From PRS1 sp965250265 (GTDB lineage Bacteria > Bacteroidota > Bacteroidia > Flavobacteriales > Flavobacteriaceae): a stretch of DNA of 64,000 nucleotides. Both the position numbers and the translations under genes were made by a program. How positions within the stretch are numbered: position 1 is the first letter of the stretch; every line of letters begins with the position of its first letter. Below the pieces are notes generated by a model. That model did no database searches, had not been told where the DNA came from, and saw nothing but the letters and a program-made list of their open reading frames with translations. Below are positions 8,668 through 17,249 of the stretch, in pieces. The DNA is taken from NCBI GenBank assembly GCA_965250265.1, contig CBDFNO010000011.1, forward strand, positions 261,944 to 325,943, given 5' to 3'.

Positions 8668-10188
8668 ATGAATAAAAAAGTTATCTTAATGATTCTTGAT
8701 GGTTGGGGTAAATCTCCTGATCCTGAAGTCTCCGCAATAGATCACGCTAGTACACCATTTATAGACTCCCTTTATACAAAATACCCTAATGCAAGCTTAC
8801 GAACCGATGGGCTGCATGTAGGTTTACCAGAAGGTCAAATGGGAAACAGCGAAGTAGGACACATGAATCTTGGTGCAGGAAGAATTGTTTATCAGGACTT
8901 GGTAAAAGTTAATCTGGCTGTTGCAAATAATACATTAAAACATGAAAAGGTTTTAGTAGATGCTTTCAACTACGCGAAAAATAATAACAAAAATGTTCAT
9001 TTTTTAGGACTCTTGAGTGATGGTGGTGTTCATTCACACATTAACCATCTATTTGGATTAATAAATGCTGCTGAAGAATTTGGTATACAAAATTCATTTA
9101 TTCATGCCTTTACCGATGGTCGTGATGTGGATCCAAAATCTGGATTTGGTTTTATAACTGAACTTGAACAACATGTAGAAAACACCAATTGTAAATTGGC
9201 ATCAATTACTGGTCGTTACTACGCTATGGATAGAGATAATCGTTGGGAACGAATTAAATTGGCATATAATACAATAGTAAATGGTATAGGTGAAAAATCA
9301 ACAAATGCTCAAAAATCTATTCAAAAAAGTTATGACAATGACATTACAGATGAGTTTATAAAACCTATTGTTATGGTTGATGGCAATCAACAGCCTGTAA
9401 CTACTATTAAAGACCAAGATGTAATTATCTTTTTTAATTTCAGAACAGATCGTGGCAGACAACTTACACAAGCATTATCACAAAATGATTTTCATGAACA
9501 AAATATGCACAAGCTTAATTTGTATTATGTAACCATGACTAATTATGACAATTCGTTTAATGGTATCAAAACCATATTCAATAAAGAAAATCTTACTGAA
9601 ACGCTAGGAGAAGTTTTAGAAAGATATGGTAAAAAACAAATTCGAATTGCAGAAACAGAAAAATACCCACATGTTACTTTTTTCTTTTCAGGAGGAAGAG
9701 AAAAACCTTTTGAAGGTGAAACAAGAATTTTAAGAAACTCACCTAAAGTTGCAACTTACGATCTGAAGCCAGAAATGAGTGCCTATGAATTACGTGATGC
9801 TCTTATTCCTGAACTCAAAAAAGGCGAGGTAGACTTTGTGTGCCTTAATTTCGCAAATGGTGATATGGTTGGTCATACTGGAGTTATGGAAGCTGCCATA
9901 AAAGCCTGTGAGTTTGTTGATGAATGTGTTAAGGAAGTAATAAAAACAGCACTAGAAAACAATTATACAACGATTCTAATTGCAGATCATGGCAATTGTG
10001 AAACCATGTTAAATCCAGATGGAACTCCACATACAGCTCACACTACTAATCCAGTACCAATTATTTTAATTGATAAAGACTTAAAATCTATAAACGATGG
10101 TGTTTTAGGAGATATTGCTCCTACTATTCTTGAGCTTGTCGGAATCGAAAAACCTAAATCCATGACTCAACATTCATTGTTAGGTTAA
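8668..10188 (+). CDS. gpmI: 2,3-bisphosphoglycerate-independent phosphoglycerate mutase
   Basis: 506 residues from the ATG at 8668. A GTG at 8650 in frame would add six residues but overlaps the likely transcription start. Alkaline-phosphatase-superfamily Mn enzyme interconverting 3- and 2-phosphoglycerate. Metal/nucleophile motifs are MILDGWG, GNSEVGHMNLGAGR (phosphoserine), HAFTDGRD, FNFRTDRGRQL, NFANGDMVGHTG and IADHGNCE. Full length for the family. Central glycolysis/gluconeogenesis. Confidence 0.97.
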   Translation: MNKKVILMILDGWGKSPDPEVSAIDHASTPFIDSLYTKYPNASLRTDGLHVGLPEGQMGNSEVGHMNLGAGRIVYQDLVKVNLAVANNTLKHEKVLVDAFNYAKNNNKNVHFLGLLSDGGVHSHINHLFGLINAAEEFGIQNSFIHAFTDGRDVDPKSGFGFITELEQHVENTNCKLASITGRYYAMDRDNRWERIKLAYNTIVNGIGEKSTNAQKSIQKSYDNDITDEFIKPIVMVDGNQQPVTTIKDQDVIIFFNFRTDRGRQLTQALSQNDFHEQNMHKLNLYYVTMTNYDNSFNGIKTIFNKENLTETLGEVLERYGKKQIRIAETEKYPHVTFFFSGGREKPFEGETRILRNSPKVATYDLKPEMSAYELRDALIPELKKGEVDFVCLNFANGDMVGHTGVMEAAIKACEFVDECVKEVIKTALENNYTTILIADHGNCETMLNPDGTPHTAHTTNPVPIILIDKDLKSINDGVLGDIAPTILELVGIEKPKSMTQHSLLG

Positions 10189-10234
10189 TGAATACATATT
10201 TATTGTACATTTATAACGTACATAACAGATACTA

Positions 10235-10645
10235 ATGAATTTTCACGATAAATTAATTATTGCCATCGATTTTGATGGAACCATTGTAGAAGATAGATAT
10301 CCTGATATTGGTAAGCCTAGATTGTTTGCTTTTGAAACTTTAAGGAAACTTCAGGAAAATGGACATCGATTAATTTTATGGACCTATAGAAGTGGAAAAA
10401 CATTGGATGAAGCTGTAGCCTTTTGCAAAGAAAATGGTATTGAGTTTTATGCTGTAAATAAAAGCTATGCAGAAGAAGTTTTAGATGATACTAAAAGTCG
10501 AAAAATTTATGCCGATTTGTTTATAGACGACAGAAATATTGGTGGCGTTTTAGGCTGGGGAGAAGTTTATCAAATGATAACTAACGAAATTCCTAATATT
10601 AAAATTCCAAAAAAGAAAAAAGGATTCTTCGGTTTGTTTAAATAG
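10235..10645 (+). CDS. HAD-like phosphatase of the BT0820 type
   Basis: 136 residues. HAD motif I is IAIDFDGTIVED, a Thr/Ser-like motif II follows in LILWTYRSG, and acidic motif IV is DLFIDDRNIGG. It is a small cap-less HAD protein resembling the structurally characterised Bacteroides BT0820 hydrolase family. The C-terminus is Lys-rich then FFGLFK, which may associate with membrane. Substrate unknown. Confidence 0.85.
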   Translation: MNFHDKLIIAIDFDGTIVEDRYPDIGKPRLFAFETLRKLQENGHRLILWTYRSGKTLDEAVAFCKENGIEFYAVNKSYAEEVLDDTKSRKIYADLFIDDRNIGGVLGWGEVYQMITNEIPNIKIPKKKKGFFGLFK

Positions 10646-10702
10646 TTCAAATCTACTTATAAATTCACATAGTCACTAAAAGTCTTAAACACTTATTTTA
10701 AG

Positions 10703-10710
10703 TACCTTTG
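10703..10710 (+). promoter_or_regulatory. putative -7 promoter box of map (TACCTTTG)
   Basis: TACCTTTG fits TAnnTTTG and lies 15 bp before the map start codon, giving a very short leader. No convincing -33 TTTG is seen at the expected spacing. Confidence 0.5.
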
Positions 10711-10725
10711 CCATTATTTTAAATT

Positions 10726-11544
10726 ATGATTATAGTAAAAAATAAAGAGGAAATAGAATTAATGCGCGAAAGTGCATTAATAGTTTCCAAAACTTTAGGA
10801 GTTATTGCAAGTGAAGTAAAACCTGGAGTTACAACGTTACAATTAGATAAAATAGCTGAAGAATGTATTAGAGATCATGGTGCTGTTCCTGGCTTTTTAG
10901 GCTTATACGATTTTCCAAATACACTTTGTATGAGTCCAAACTCTCAAGTAGTTCATGGCATTCCAAACAAAGAACCATTGGTTGAAGGCGATATAATCTC
11001 CATAGATTGTGGTGCCATTAAAAACGGTTTTTATGGAGATCATGCATTTACTTTTGCAGTAGGTGAAATAGATCCTGAAACTGAAAAATTATTGCAAGTA
11101 ACAAAAGAATCTCTTTATGTTGGTATTAGAGAATTTAAATTAAATAATCGTGTTGGTGATGTTGGTTATGCCATACAACAATATTGCGAGTCTCATGGAT
11201 ATGGCGTGGTTCGTGAATTGGTTGGTCATGGATTAGGACGTAAAATGCATGAAGATCCCGAAATGCCAAATTATGGAAAACGTGGACGAGGCAAAAAATT
11301 TATTGAAGGTCAGGTAGTGGCAATAGAGCCTATGATAAATATGGGAACACATCGTATTAAACAACATAAAGACGGTTGGACAATAACGACTCAAGACAAT
11401 AAACCATCTGCTCATTTTGAACATGATGTTGCTATTGTAAATGGCAAACCAGAAATACTTTCAACTTTTGCTTATATCTATGAAGCTTTAGGAATTGAAA
11501 GTGATGAAGAAGTTGAATTTAGACAACATGAATTAATACTATAA
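10726..11544 (+). CDS. map: type I methionine aminopeptidase
   Basis: 272 residues. Removes initiator Met from nascent proteins in the cytoplasm. The dinuclear metal ligands are visible in SIDCGAIKNGFYGDHAFTF (two Asp), GHGLGRKMHEDP (His), AIEPMIN (Glu) and SAHFEHDVAI (Glu), plus the substrate His in VVHGIPN. The insertion NYGKRGRGKKF is typical of Bacteroidota type I enzymes. A cupin gene follows at 2 bp. Confidence 0.97.
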   Translation: MIIVKNKEEIELMRESALIVSKTLGVIASEVKPGVTTLQLDKIAEECIRDHGAVPGFLGLYDFPNTLCMSPNSQVVHGIPNKEPLVEGDIISIDCGAIKNGFYGDHAFTFAVGEIDPETEKLLQVTKESLYVGIREFKLNNRVGDVGYAIQQYCESHGYGVVRELVGHGLGRKMHEDPEMPNYGKRGRGKKFIEGQVVAIEPMINMGTHRIKQHKDGWTITTQDNKPSAHFEHDVAIVNGKPEILSTFAYIYEALGIESDEEVEFRQHELIL

Positions 11545-11546
11545 TT

Positions 11547-11864
11547 ATGACTACAAATATTTCTGAAATTCATGAAAGACTTCTTGTAAAAGGTATAAAA
11601 GGTCGTTACGTTCATACTAAAAATAGCACTATTGGTTTTGTAGAAATTGAAAAAGGTGCAATTTTACCAATACATTCGCATTATCATGAACAAACCACAC
11701 AAATAATTGAAGGTAAGTTAGAAATGGTTATTGGTAGTGAAACTAAAATTCTGGAGCCAGGTATGTTTACTATAATCCCTTCCAATGTACCTCATAGTGC
11801 TGTAGCATTAACTGACTGTAAAGTAACAGATACTTTTTGTCCTGTAAGAGAGGATTATAAATAG
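11547..11864 (+). CDS. small cupin-domain protein
   Basis: 105 residues, a single cupin fold. Motif 1 is IHSHYHEQTTQIIEGKLE with the His/His/Glu metal set; motif 2 is IIPSNVPHSAVAL with the last His. Probably a metal-binding isomerase, dioxygenase or sensor-like protein; no specific function can be assigned. It lies between map and a methyltransferase with minimal spacing, so it is probably co-transcribed. Confidence 0.87.
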   Translation: MTTNISEIHERLLVKGIKGRYVHTKNSTIGFVEIEKGAILPIHSHYHEQTTQIIEGKLEMVIGSETKILEPGMFTIIPSNVPHSAVALTDCKVTDTFCPVREDYK

Positions 11865-12628
11865 TGAAACAACTATTTAAATTCATATTAAATTTTTTAC
11901 CAAGACCTTTCTTAATTAGGTTAAGTTATACTGCACGTCCATTTTTAGCTTTCTTTTTAAAAGGAAACACATTTACTGATCCAATTGACGGAAAATCTTT
12001 TAGAAGCTTTTTGCCTTATGGTTATGGCAAACAACGAGATAACGCCTTATCACCTTCAACACTATCTTTAGAACGACATAGACTTTTATGGTTGTATTTA
12101 AAAAATGAAACAGATTTCTTTACAGCAGAAAAAAAAGTACTTCACTTTGCACCAGAACAAGCATTTTACAAACGATTTAGAAGCATGAATAATTTGAATT
12201 ATACTACTTCAGATTTAAACTCTCCACTTGCAGATGTAAAAGCTGATATTTGTAATCTTCCATTTAATGATAATGAATTTGATGTGATACTGTGCAATCA
12301 CGTATTAGAACATATTCCTGATGACACAAAAGCAATACAAGAATTATATCGCGTTTTAAAACCAAATGGCATGGGAATTTTTCAAATTCCACAAGACTTG
12401 TCTCGTGAAACTACTTTTGAAGACGATTCGATAACTGAAAAAAAAGAACGTGCTAAAATCTTTGGACAATACGATCATGTACGTGTTTATGGTCGCGACT
12501 ATTTTGATAAGCTTCGTAGTATAGGCTTTAAAGTAGATGAAGTTGATTATACTTCTAAACTCTCGGAAGATGAAATTAAAAGATATTGTTTAGCAAAAGG
12601 TGAGATTATTCCTGTGGTTAGTAGATAA
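11864..12628 (+). CDS. class I SAM-dependent methyltransferase (Methyltransf_11-like)
   Basis: 254 residues with a GTG start at 11864 that overlaps the TAG of the cupin gene by one base. An N-terminal hydrophobic/basic stretch (about 1-30) precedes the Rossmann methyltransferase. Degenerate motif I is VLHFAPEQAFYKRF; motif II region is TSDLN, motif IV ILCNHVLEHIPDD, then LYRVLKPNG. Substrate unknown; a small molecule or lipid is plausible. Convergent with the ApbE gene (stop codons adjacent). Confidence 0.87.
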   Translation: MKQLFKFILNFLPRPFLIRLSYTARPFLAFFLKGNTFTDPIDGKSFRSFLPYGYGKQRDNALSPSTLSLERHRLLWLYLKNETDFFTAEKKVLHFAPEQAFYKRFRSMNNLNYTTSDLNSPLADVKADICNLPFNDNEFDVILCNHVLEHIPDDTKAIQELYRVLKPNGMGIFQIPQDLSRETTFEDDSITEKKERAKIFGQYDHVRVYGRDYFDKLRSIGFKVDEVDYTSKLSEDEIKRYCLAKGEIIPVVSR

Positions 12629-13612
12629 CTAATTTTCAGGAAAACCATTTAATGCAAGTGTTTCCAATTCTTTCCCATCATTTTCAAAAATTAAAAAGAC
12701 TTTTAATTCAGGATGGTCTATTAAAAAAGTTGTCACTTTTTCTATTCCCATAGTTTTAAACGCTGTTGCATAGGCATCAGCTGACATACAATCTTTTGCA
12801 ATTACAGATATACTTAATAAATTGGTTTTACTTGGATAGCCAGTTCTAGTATCGATAATATGAGAATATTTATTTCCGTTTTCGTCTACTTTAAACTTTC
12901 TGTAAGTTCCTGATGTTGCCATAGATTCATCGTGTAACGAAATTGCTTTTAACGGCATTTGTACATCTTCATAATTTGGCGTGTCAATTCCTACTTTCCA
13001 AACACTTTGCTTTTCGATGTTTTTGCCTTTCACTCTTATCTCTCCTCCTATTTCCACCAAATAATTTTCTATATGTTGGCTTTCTAAAAAGTTGGCTATT
13101 ACATCTACTCCATAACCTTTAGCAATGGCATTAAAATCTAAAAAAGCACCTTTAGGTTTAAGTATTGAATTATTAATTCGGTTTATTTTATTAAATCCTA
13201 CATACTGCATTAAACTATCAACCTTTAAGCTATCGAGACGTTCTATTTTCCCTTCTAGTCCAAAATCCCAAGCATTAACTAAAACACCAATGGTAGGGTC
13301 GAAAGCACCCTTAGTTTCTTCATAAATCTCATGCGAAGTTTCTAAAACTTTAATAAAATGTTTGTCTATAAGTACAGCTTCATTCCTATTTAATTTTGAA
13401 ATATCTGAATTTAATTGATAGGTAGACATTGATTTATTAATGACATAAAACAAACTATCAAACTGATTTTCGAAATTGAGATTAGCCTCAGAATAATATG
13501 TAACTGCATACGAAGTGCCAAATACATTTCCTAAAATCTTTGTGTTTTTAATCTCTTGTTTACAGGAAGTTATAAATAACAAAGTGATTATAAAAGGTAG
13601 TGATTTTTTCAT
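12629..13612 (-). CDS. apbE: FAD:protein FMN transferase (ApbE family lipoprotein)
   Basis: 327 residues. The lipoprotein signal LLFITSC puts lipid-Cys at 17. ApbE attaches FMN through a phosphoester to Thr/Ser of exported flavoproteins. Family motifs are the GAFDPTIGVLVNAWDFG region, the DFNAIAKGYGVD Mg/FAD site and HIIDTRTGYPSKT near the C-terminus. It is likely to flavinylate NqrB and NqrC, which are encoded at 27400-29387 in this same window. Monocistronic, opposite to the DUF6090 cluster. Confidence 0.93.
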   Translation of the reverse strand: MKKSLPFIITLLFITSCKQEIKNTKILGNVFGTSYAVTYYSEANLNFENQFDSLFYVINKSMSTYQLNSDISKLNRNEAVLIDKHFIKVLETSHEIYEETKGAFDPTIGVLVNAWDFGLEGKIERLDSLKVDSLMQYVGFNKINRINNSILKPKGAFLDFNAIAKGYGVDVIANFLESQHIENYLVEIGGEIRVKGKNIEKQSVWKVGIDTPNYEDVQMPLKAISLHDESMATSGTYRKFKVDENGNKYSHIIDTRTGYPSKTNLLSISVIAKDCMSADAYATAFKTMGIEKVTTFLIDHPELKVFLIFENDGKELETLALNGFPEN

Positions 13613-13723
13613 TTATCTTAATTAAGACATAACTTTAATTAGAACGTAAAATTACTACTAATATCTTTTTGAATAAAATTTGTTTAATTTTATAAACACT
13701 AACTAACTATTTATTACTGCTTA

Positions 13724-13834
13724 ATGATCAAATTCTTTCGTAAAATACTTTACAACCTTATGGGGAAAAACAAAACAGGTAAATACCTAAAATACGTCAT
13801 TACATTAATAGACAAAGAACTAAATACAAACTAA
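13724..13834 (+). pseudogene. truncated DUF6090 leader copy (36 codons)
   Basis: Begins like the full-length DUF6090 genes (MIKFFRK, then GKNKTGKYLKYV), but the frame leaves the family after about 26 residues, before the membrane segment GEIVLVVIGILIAL, and stops at 13834. It lies 11 bp before a small coiled-coil gene. Either a decayed copy left by recombination in the array or a retained leader ORF. Confidence 0.7.
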
Positions 13835-13845
13835 AACATAAAAAC

Positions 13846-14037
13846 ATGGGAATATTCTGGGATTTATTACAACAAGACGAGCTGGAAAAACAACAAAAAC
13901 AGGCCAATAGTTTAGAAGATCGGGTAGAGTATATAGAAACCGAACTTGAAAACACAAAAGCATTATTAAAGAAAACCTTGGTAGCTTTAGAAACACATTT
14001 GGTAAAAGATATAGATGGTGATGGTAAAATGGGATAA
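13846..14037 (+). CDS. small coiled-coil protein of unknown function
   Basis: 63 residues, start MGIFWDLLQQ. Predicted long helix with heptad-like Leu/Ile spacing from about residue 12 to 50 (Gln-rich then LEDRVEYIETELENTKALL), ending in a short DIDGDGKMG, which resembles a calcium-loop DxDGDG. Placed at the head of the DUF6090 cluster. Codon use and the RBS-like A-rich leader look genuine. No function known. Confidence 0.65.
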   Translation: MGIFWDLLQQDELEKQQKQANSLEDRVEYIETELENTKALLKKTLVALETHLVKDIDGDGKMG

Positions 14038-14051
14038 TTTAATTCAGTTTT

Positions 14052-14192
14052 ATGATTAAATTTTTTAGAAAAATACGTTATCGAAACACAATTTTGCATT
14101 TGCAAAATCAAATGTCTAGTGGACATTTGGTGAAGATAGCCGCTTGCGGACTTACTAAAACCTCAAACAGAACCTATGATAAAGTTTTTTAG
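14052..14192 (+). pseudogene. DUF6090 leader fragment interrupted by hairpin-rich insert
   Basis: The first ten codons (MIKFFRKIRY) match the DUF6090 leader. The sequence is then foreign and full of short palindromes, and the frame ends at 14192 inside the next gene. It looks like a copy of the leader that has lost its body. Confidence 0.65.
14091..14149. repeat. three consecutive short palindromes
   Basis: Three adjacent hairpins: 14091-14108 (8 bp stem, 2 nt loop), 14109-14129 (8 bp stem CAAATGTC/GACATTTG, 5 nt loop) and 14140-14149 (CCGC TT GCGG). They start directly after the leader fragment and end before the next start codon at 14176. Confidence 0.75.
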
Positions 14193-14949
14193 ACAAATAA
14201 GATATAAGTTAATGGAACAAAACAAAACAGCCAAGTACTTAAAATACGCCATTGGCGAAATCTTGCTTGTGGTTATTGGTATTCTTATTGCTTTACAGCT
14301 TAACAATTTAAACGAAGAACGCAAAAATCGTATTTTAGAAGCCGACTACTATTGTACACTTTTGGAAGATTTAAATCAGGACGTTTTAGAAATTAAAAAA
14401 CAACTTGAAACTAATGAACTTCGCATAAAGAGCAGTAATGAATTTATTGCTTTATTACAAAAGTCTAGCTTCACTCAATTTGATGTTATGCAAGCCATGT
14501 TAGGTGCAGTTGCTAAAACCACTTATACTTTTCAGCCAAGCAAAGCAGCTTTTGAAGATTTAAAATCGAGTGGAAATTTAGGATTACTTAAAGATTTAAC
14601 TATAAAAAATAAATTAATAGCTTATTACACTAATCTAGAAGGTTTAATTGACGTTATTGATGCCAATTCAGACAGTAGTATTAATGCCTTTTTTAATTAT
14701 CAAAAAGATTTTAGTGAAATTGGATGGCAACATCTTCCATTTGTAAATTCAGAAATCGATACAACTATTGTAAATGTAAAGGCTCTCACTCCAATTGATT
14801 ATCCTACAAAAGAATTAAAAAAACAATTAATTAGTGATGCAGTGATGTTTTTGGGAACTTCTTCTAGAAAAAAAGATTTGTATTTAATTGTGGCCAAAGA
14901 AATTAACAACATGCAAAATATTTTAAGCGAAAAATGTAATAATAAATGA
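14176..14949 (+). CDS. DUF6090 family membrane protein, copy 1
   Basis: 257 residues. Conserved leader MIKFFRQIRYKLMEQNKTAKY, then one membrane helix (GEILLVVIGILIALQLNN, about residues 33-52), then about 200 residues that are mostly helical and strongly diverged from neighbours. A short basic cytoplasmic N-terminus and a periplasmic helical body are inferred. The stop overlaps the next start as ATGA, suggesting coupling. Function unknown; DUF6090 proteins are common as paralog clusters in flavobacteria. Confidence 0.88.
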   Translation: MIKFFRQIRYKLMEQNKTAKYLKYAIGEILLVVIGILIALQLNNLNEERKNRILEADYYCTLLEDLNQDVLEIKKQLETNELRIKSSNEFIALLQKSSFTQFDVMQAMLGAVAKTTYTFQPSKAAFEDLKSSGNLGLLKDLTIKNKLIAYYTNLEGLIDVIDANSDSSINAFFNYQKDFSEIGWQHLPFVNSEIDTTIVNVKALTPIDYPTKELKKQLISDAVMFLGTSSRKKDLYLIVAKEINNMQNILSEKCNNK

Positions 14950-15677
14950 TCAAATTCTTTCGTAAAATACGTCAAAACATGATAAAAGAAAACAAAGTAA
15001 GCAAATATGTGCTTTACGCTATTGGTGAAATTGTACTTGTGGTAATAGGTATTCTTATTGCTATTAGCATTAATAATTGGAATGAACAAAGAATACAACA
15101 ACATAAAGCAGCGTATTATTTAGTATCTATAGTCAAGGATCTTGAAAGTAATGTTGCATTCATAAAAACTAAAAATACCGCTATAAACAATGATTTGAAA
15201 TTATTGGAAGCCATTAGTCATAAACTTACCAATGATGCGACAACTATGGACACGTTAATTAAAATAGCAACAGAAGAATTAGATTTGAGGGCAAACTCTT
15301 ATACTAAATTAAATGAAAATACATATCAAACTTTACAAAATACTGGACATATACAATTTATCGATACATGGTTGCAGGAAGAATTGCAACAAATAAATTT
15401 TATTCAAAACGACCTATATGAAACTAATGAATTTGTTACCAATGATTATTCCTCTACAATTCTTGAATTCTTAAAGTATTTCCCCGGAAACACCATAAAT
15501 AAAGAACTCAAACAGAAGGTATATAATGAGTTTTCAAATGCACAACGAATTAGCGCATTCTCGAATTTAATTTGGTTTAAAAGAGGTATGTATCACAGTA
15601 TTTTAAGGCGTTCTGAAATACTCGAAGAAAAGACCACAAAGCTACTAGATACCATGGAAATACTTTATTCAAAATAA
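14946..15677 (+). CDS. DUF6090 family membrane protein, copy 2
   Basis: 243 residues. The leader MIKFFRKIRQNMIKENKVSKY is the most divergent in this set, but the helix (GEIVLVVIGILIAISINNWN) is intact. The body contains an alternating charged/hydrophobic helical pattern with no recognised motif. ATGA overlap with the gene before, 13 bp to the gene after. Same unknown function as the other copies. Confidence 0.88.
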   Translation: MIKFFRKIRQNMIKENKVSKYVLYAIGEIVLVVIGILIAISINNWNEQRIQQHKAAYYLVSIVKDLESNVAFIKTKNTAINNDLKLLEAISHKLTNDATTMDTLIKIATEELDLRANSYTKLNENTYQTLQNTGHIQFIDTWLQEELQQINFIQNDLYETNEFVTNDYSSTILEFLKYFPGNTINKELKQKVYNEFSNAQRISAFSNLIWFKRGMYHSILRRSEILEEKTTKLLDTMEILYSK

Positions 15678-15690
15678 CAAGATAATCATT

Positions 15691-16422
15691 ATGATTAAAT
15701 TTTTTAGAAAAATACGCTACGACCTTATGGAAAAAAATAAAACAGGCAAATACCTTAAATACGCTATTGGCGAAATTGTGCTTGTTGTTATTGGTATCTT
15801 GTTGGCATTGCAAGTCAATAATTGGAATATCAATAGAATAAATACTAATTCTTATAACAATGTACTTACAAGTTTAATTGCAGATCTTGAAAATGATATT
15901 AATGAGCTTGACAACCTTGTTTCAATTTCTAAAAAACAAAATATAATTATAATTAAAACACTCAACAATAAAGAAACTACTATAGATAATATAAGAGCTT
16001 ATATAAAACAACTATGTTTTAGTCCAGAATCCTTTACCCCTAATACAACTTCTTTTAAAATATTAGAAAATTATGGTTCATCCAATTTATTAAAAATAAA
16101 GGAAATTTCTACCGATGTCCAATCACTTTATAATTCGGCTTACAAAATTAACCAAGAATCTTATAATGACAGGAACACATTAATCTCTTCACGTATAAGA
16201 CCACTAATCATGAAATCTAAACTCATAACGCTTGACTTAAATGGAGAAATAATGTTAGATGAAAATGAAGTAAAACATATTTTATCAATTAATGGTGAGC
16301 TTACAGGTCCTTTGAAAGAACTATTTGTACTTAATGCAATTTTAATAAGAGAACGATTAGAACCATTGAAAGAAAAATTTAAGGATATAGCATCAAAATT
16401 AAAGCAATTAAAGACAAAATAA
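15691..16422 (+). CDS. DUF6090 family membrane protein, copy 3
   Basis: 243 residues. Leader MIKFFRKIRYDLMEKNKTGKY and membrane helix GEIVLVVIGILLALQVNNWN are nearly identical to copy 4, whereas the bodies differ. The C-terminus is Lys-rich (residues about 220-243). A sharp change from near-identical 5' ends to unrelated bodies is seen between copies and suggests recombination at the 5' end. Confidence 0.88.
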   Translation: MIKFFRKIRYDLMEKNKTGKYLKYAIGEIVLVVIGILLALQVNNWNINRINTNSYNNVLTSLIADLENDINELDNLVSISKKQNIIIIKTLNNKETTIDNIRAYIKQLCFSPESFTPNTTSFKILENYGSSNLLKIKEISTDVQSLYNSAYKINQESYNDRNTLISSRIRPLIMKSKLITLDLNGEIMLDENEVKHILSINGELTGPLKELFVLNAILIRERLEPLKEKFKDIASKLKQLKTK

Positions 16423-16441
16423 GCGGCTAAAAAAATCAATA

Positions 16442-17221
16442 ATGATTAAATTCTTTCGAAAAATACGCTACGACCTTATGGAAAAAAACAAAACAGGAAA
16501 ATACCTTAAATATGCCATTGGCGAAATCATTCTAGTTGTGATAGGTATTTTAATTGCGCTTTCAATTAATAATTGGAACGAGTCTAGAAAATTAGAAACC
16601 GATGAAAAAGAGCTCATTGCTGACTTAAAAGAGGAGTTTAACCACAATATCAATATTATTAATGATGAGATAAATATCAATACTAATATTATTAATAGGA
16701 TTGCAAAATTTATTGACCTTTTCTCAGAAGGCACAATTGAGGCTTCAGAAGACCAAATTGCTACTCTCTTTAAAGATGCAATTGGTTCAGAATTTGTTTA
16801 TAAACCTGCTACAGGTGTTATTAATGAAGCTATAAATTCTGGTAAATTGAGCTTAGTTAAAAACTTCCAACTTAAAAACCAAATATCATTATGGGAATCT
16901 AAATTAATGCCTCTAAGAAATCAAGAAATTCTTGTTAACGAAGAGCAAGCTATATGTTTTAATTATATTCTTACACATGGCGATTTTAGAAAAATGAGAG
17001 AAATCACCGAAAAAGGCAAAAATTCTTGGTTCAATATTCTTAAAGAAAACAAATTCACAAACACAACCAATAAGCATTTGCTTCAATCAAAAGAATTAGA
17101 AAATCATATGATTATATATATGGGAAGTATCTTTTATCTTAGTAATAGTCAATATAAAAACATGAGAGATTATATGACCAATGTTGTTCAACTCATAGAA
17201 AAAGATTTAAGCAATGATTAA
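16442..17221 (+). CDS. DUF6090 family membrane protein, copy 4
   Basis: 259 residues. Leader and helix as in copy 3, ending in ALSINNWNESRK. Unlike the other cluster members, its whole body matches the copy at 37390-38166: shared blocks include FRKMREITEK, TTNKHLLQSKE and MPLRNQE. The two are close paralogs 20 kb apart. The last codons overlap an ATGATTAA junction with the following leader. Confidence 0.9.
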   Translation: MIKFFRKIRYDLMEKNKTGKYLKYAIGEIILVVIGILIALSINNWNESRKLETDEKELIADLKEEFNHNINIINDEININTNIINRIAKFIDLFSEGTIEASEDQIATLFKDAIGSEFVYKPATGVINEAINSGKLSLVKNFQLKNQISLWESKLMPLRNQEILVNEEQAICFNYILTHGDFRKMREITEKGKNSWFNILKENKFTNTTNKHLLQSKELENHMIIYMGSIFYLSNSQYKNMRDYMTNVVQLIEKDLSND

Positions 17222-17249
17222 ATTCTTTAGAAAAAAAAGATATAACCTT
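17214..17249 (+). other. in-frame DUF6090 leader fused upstream of DUF885 lipoprotein
   Basis: Twelve codons, MIKFFRKKRYNL, run in frame into MNRTT of the following lipoprotein. The lipoprotein signal begins at the Met at 17250, so the leader is probably a decayed DUF6090 5' end. It overlaps the previous stop by 8 bp (ATGATTAA) and may still act as an initiation or coupling site. Confidence 0.7.
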
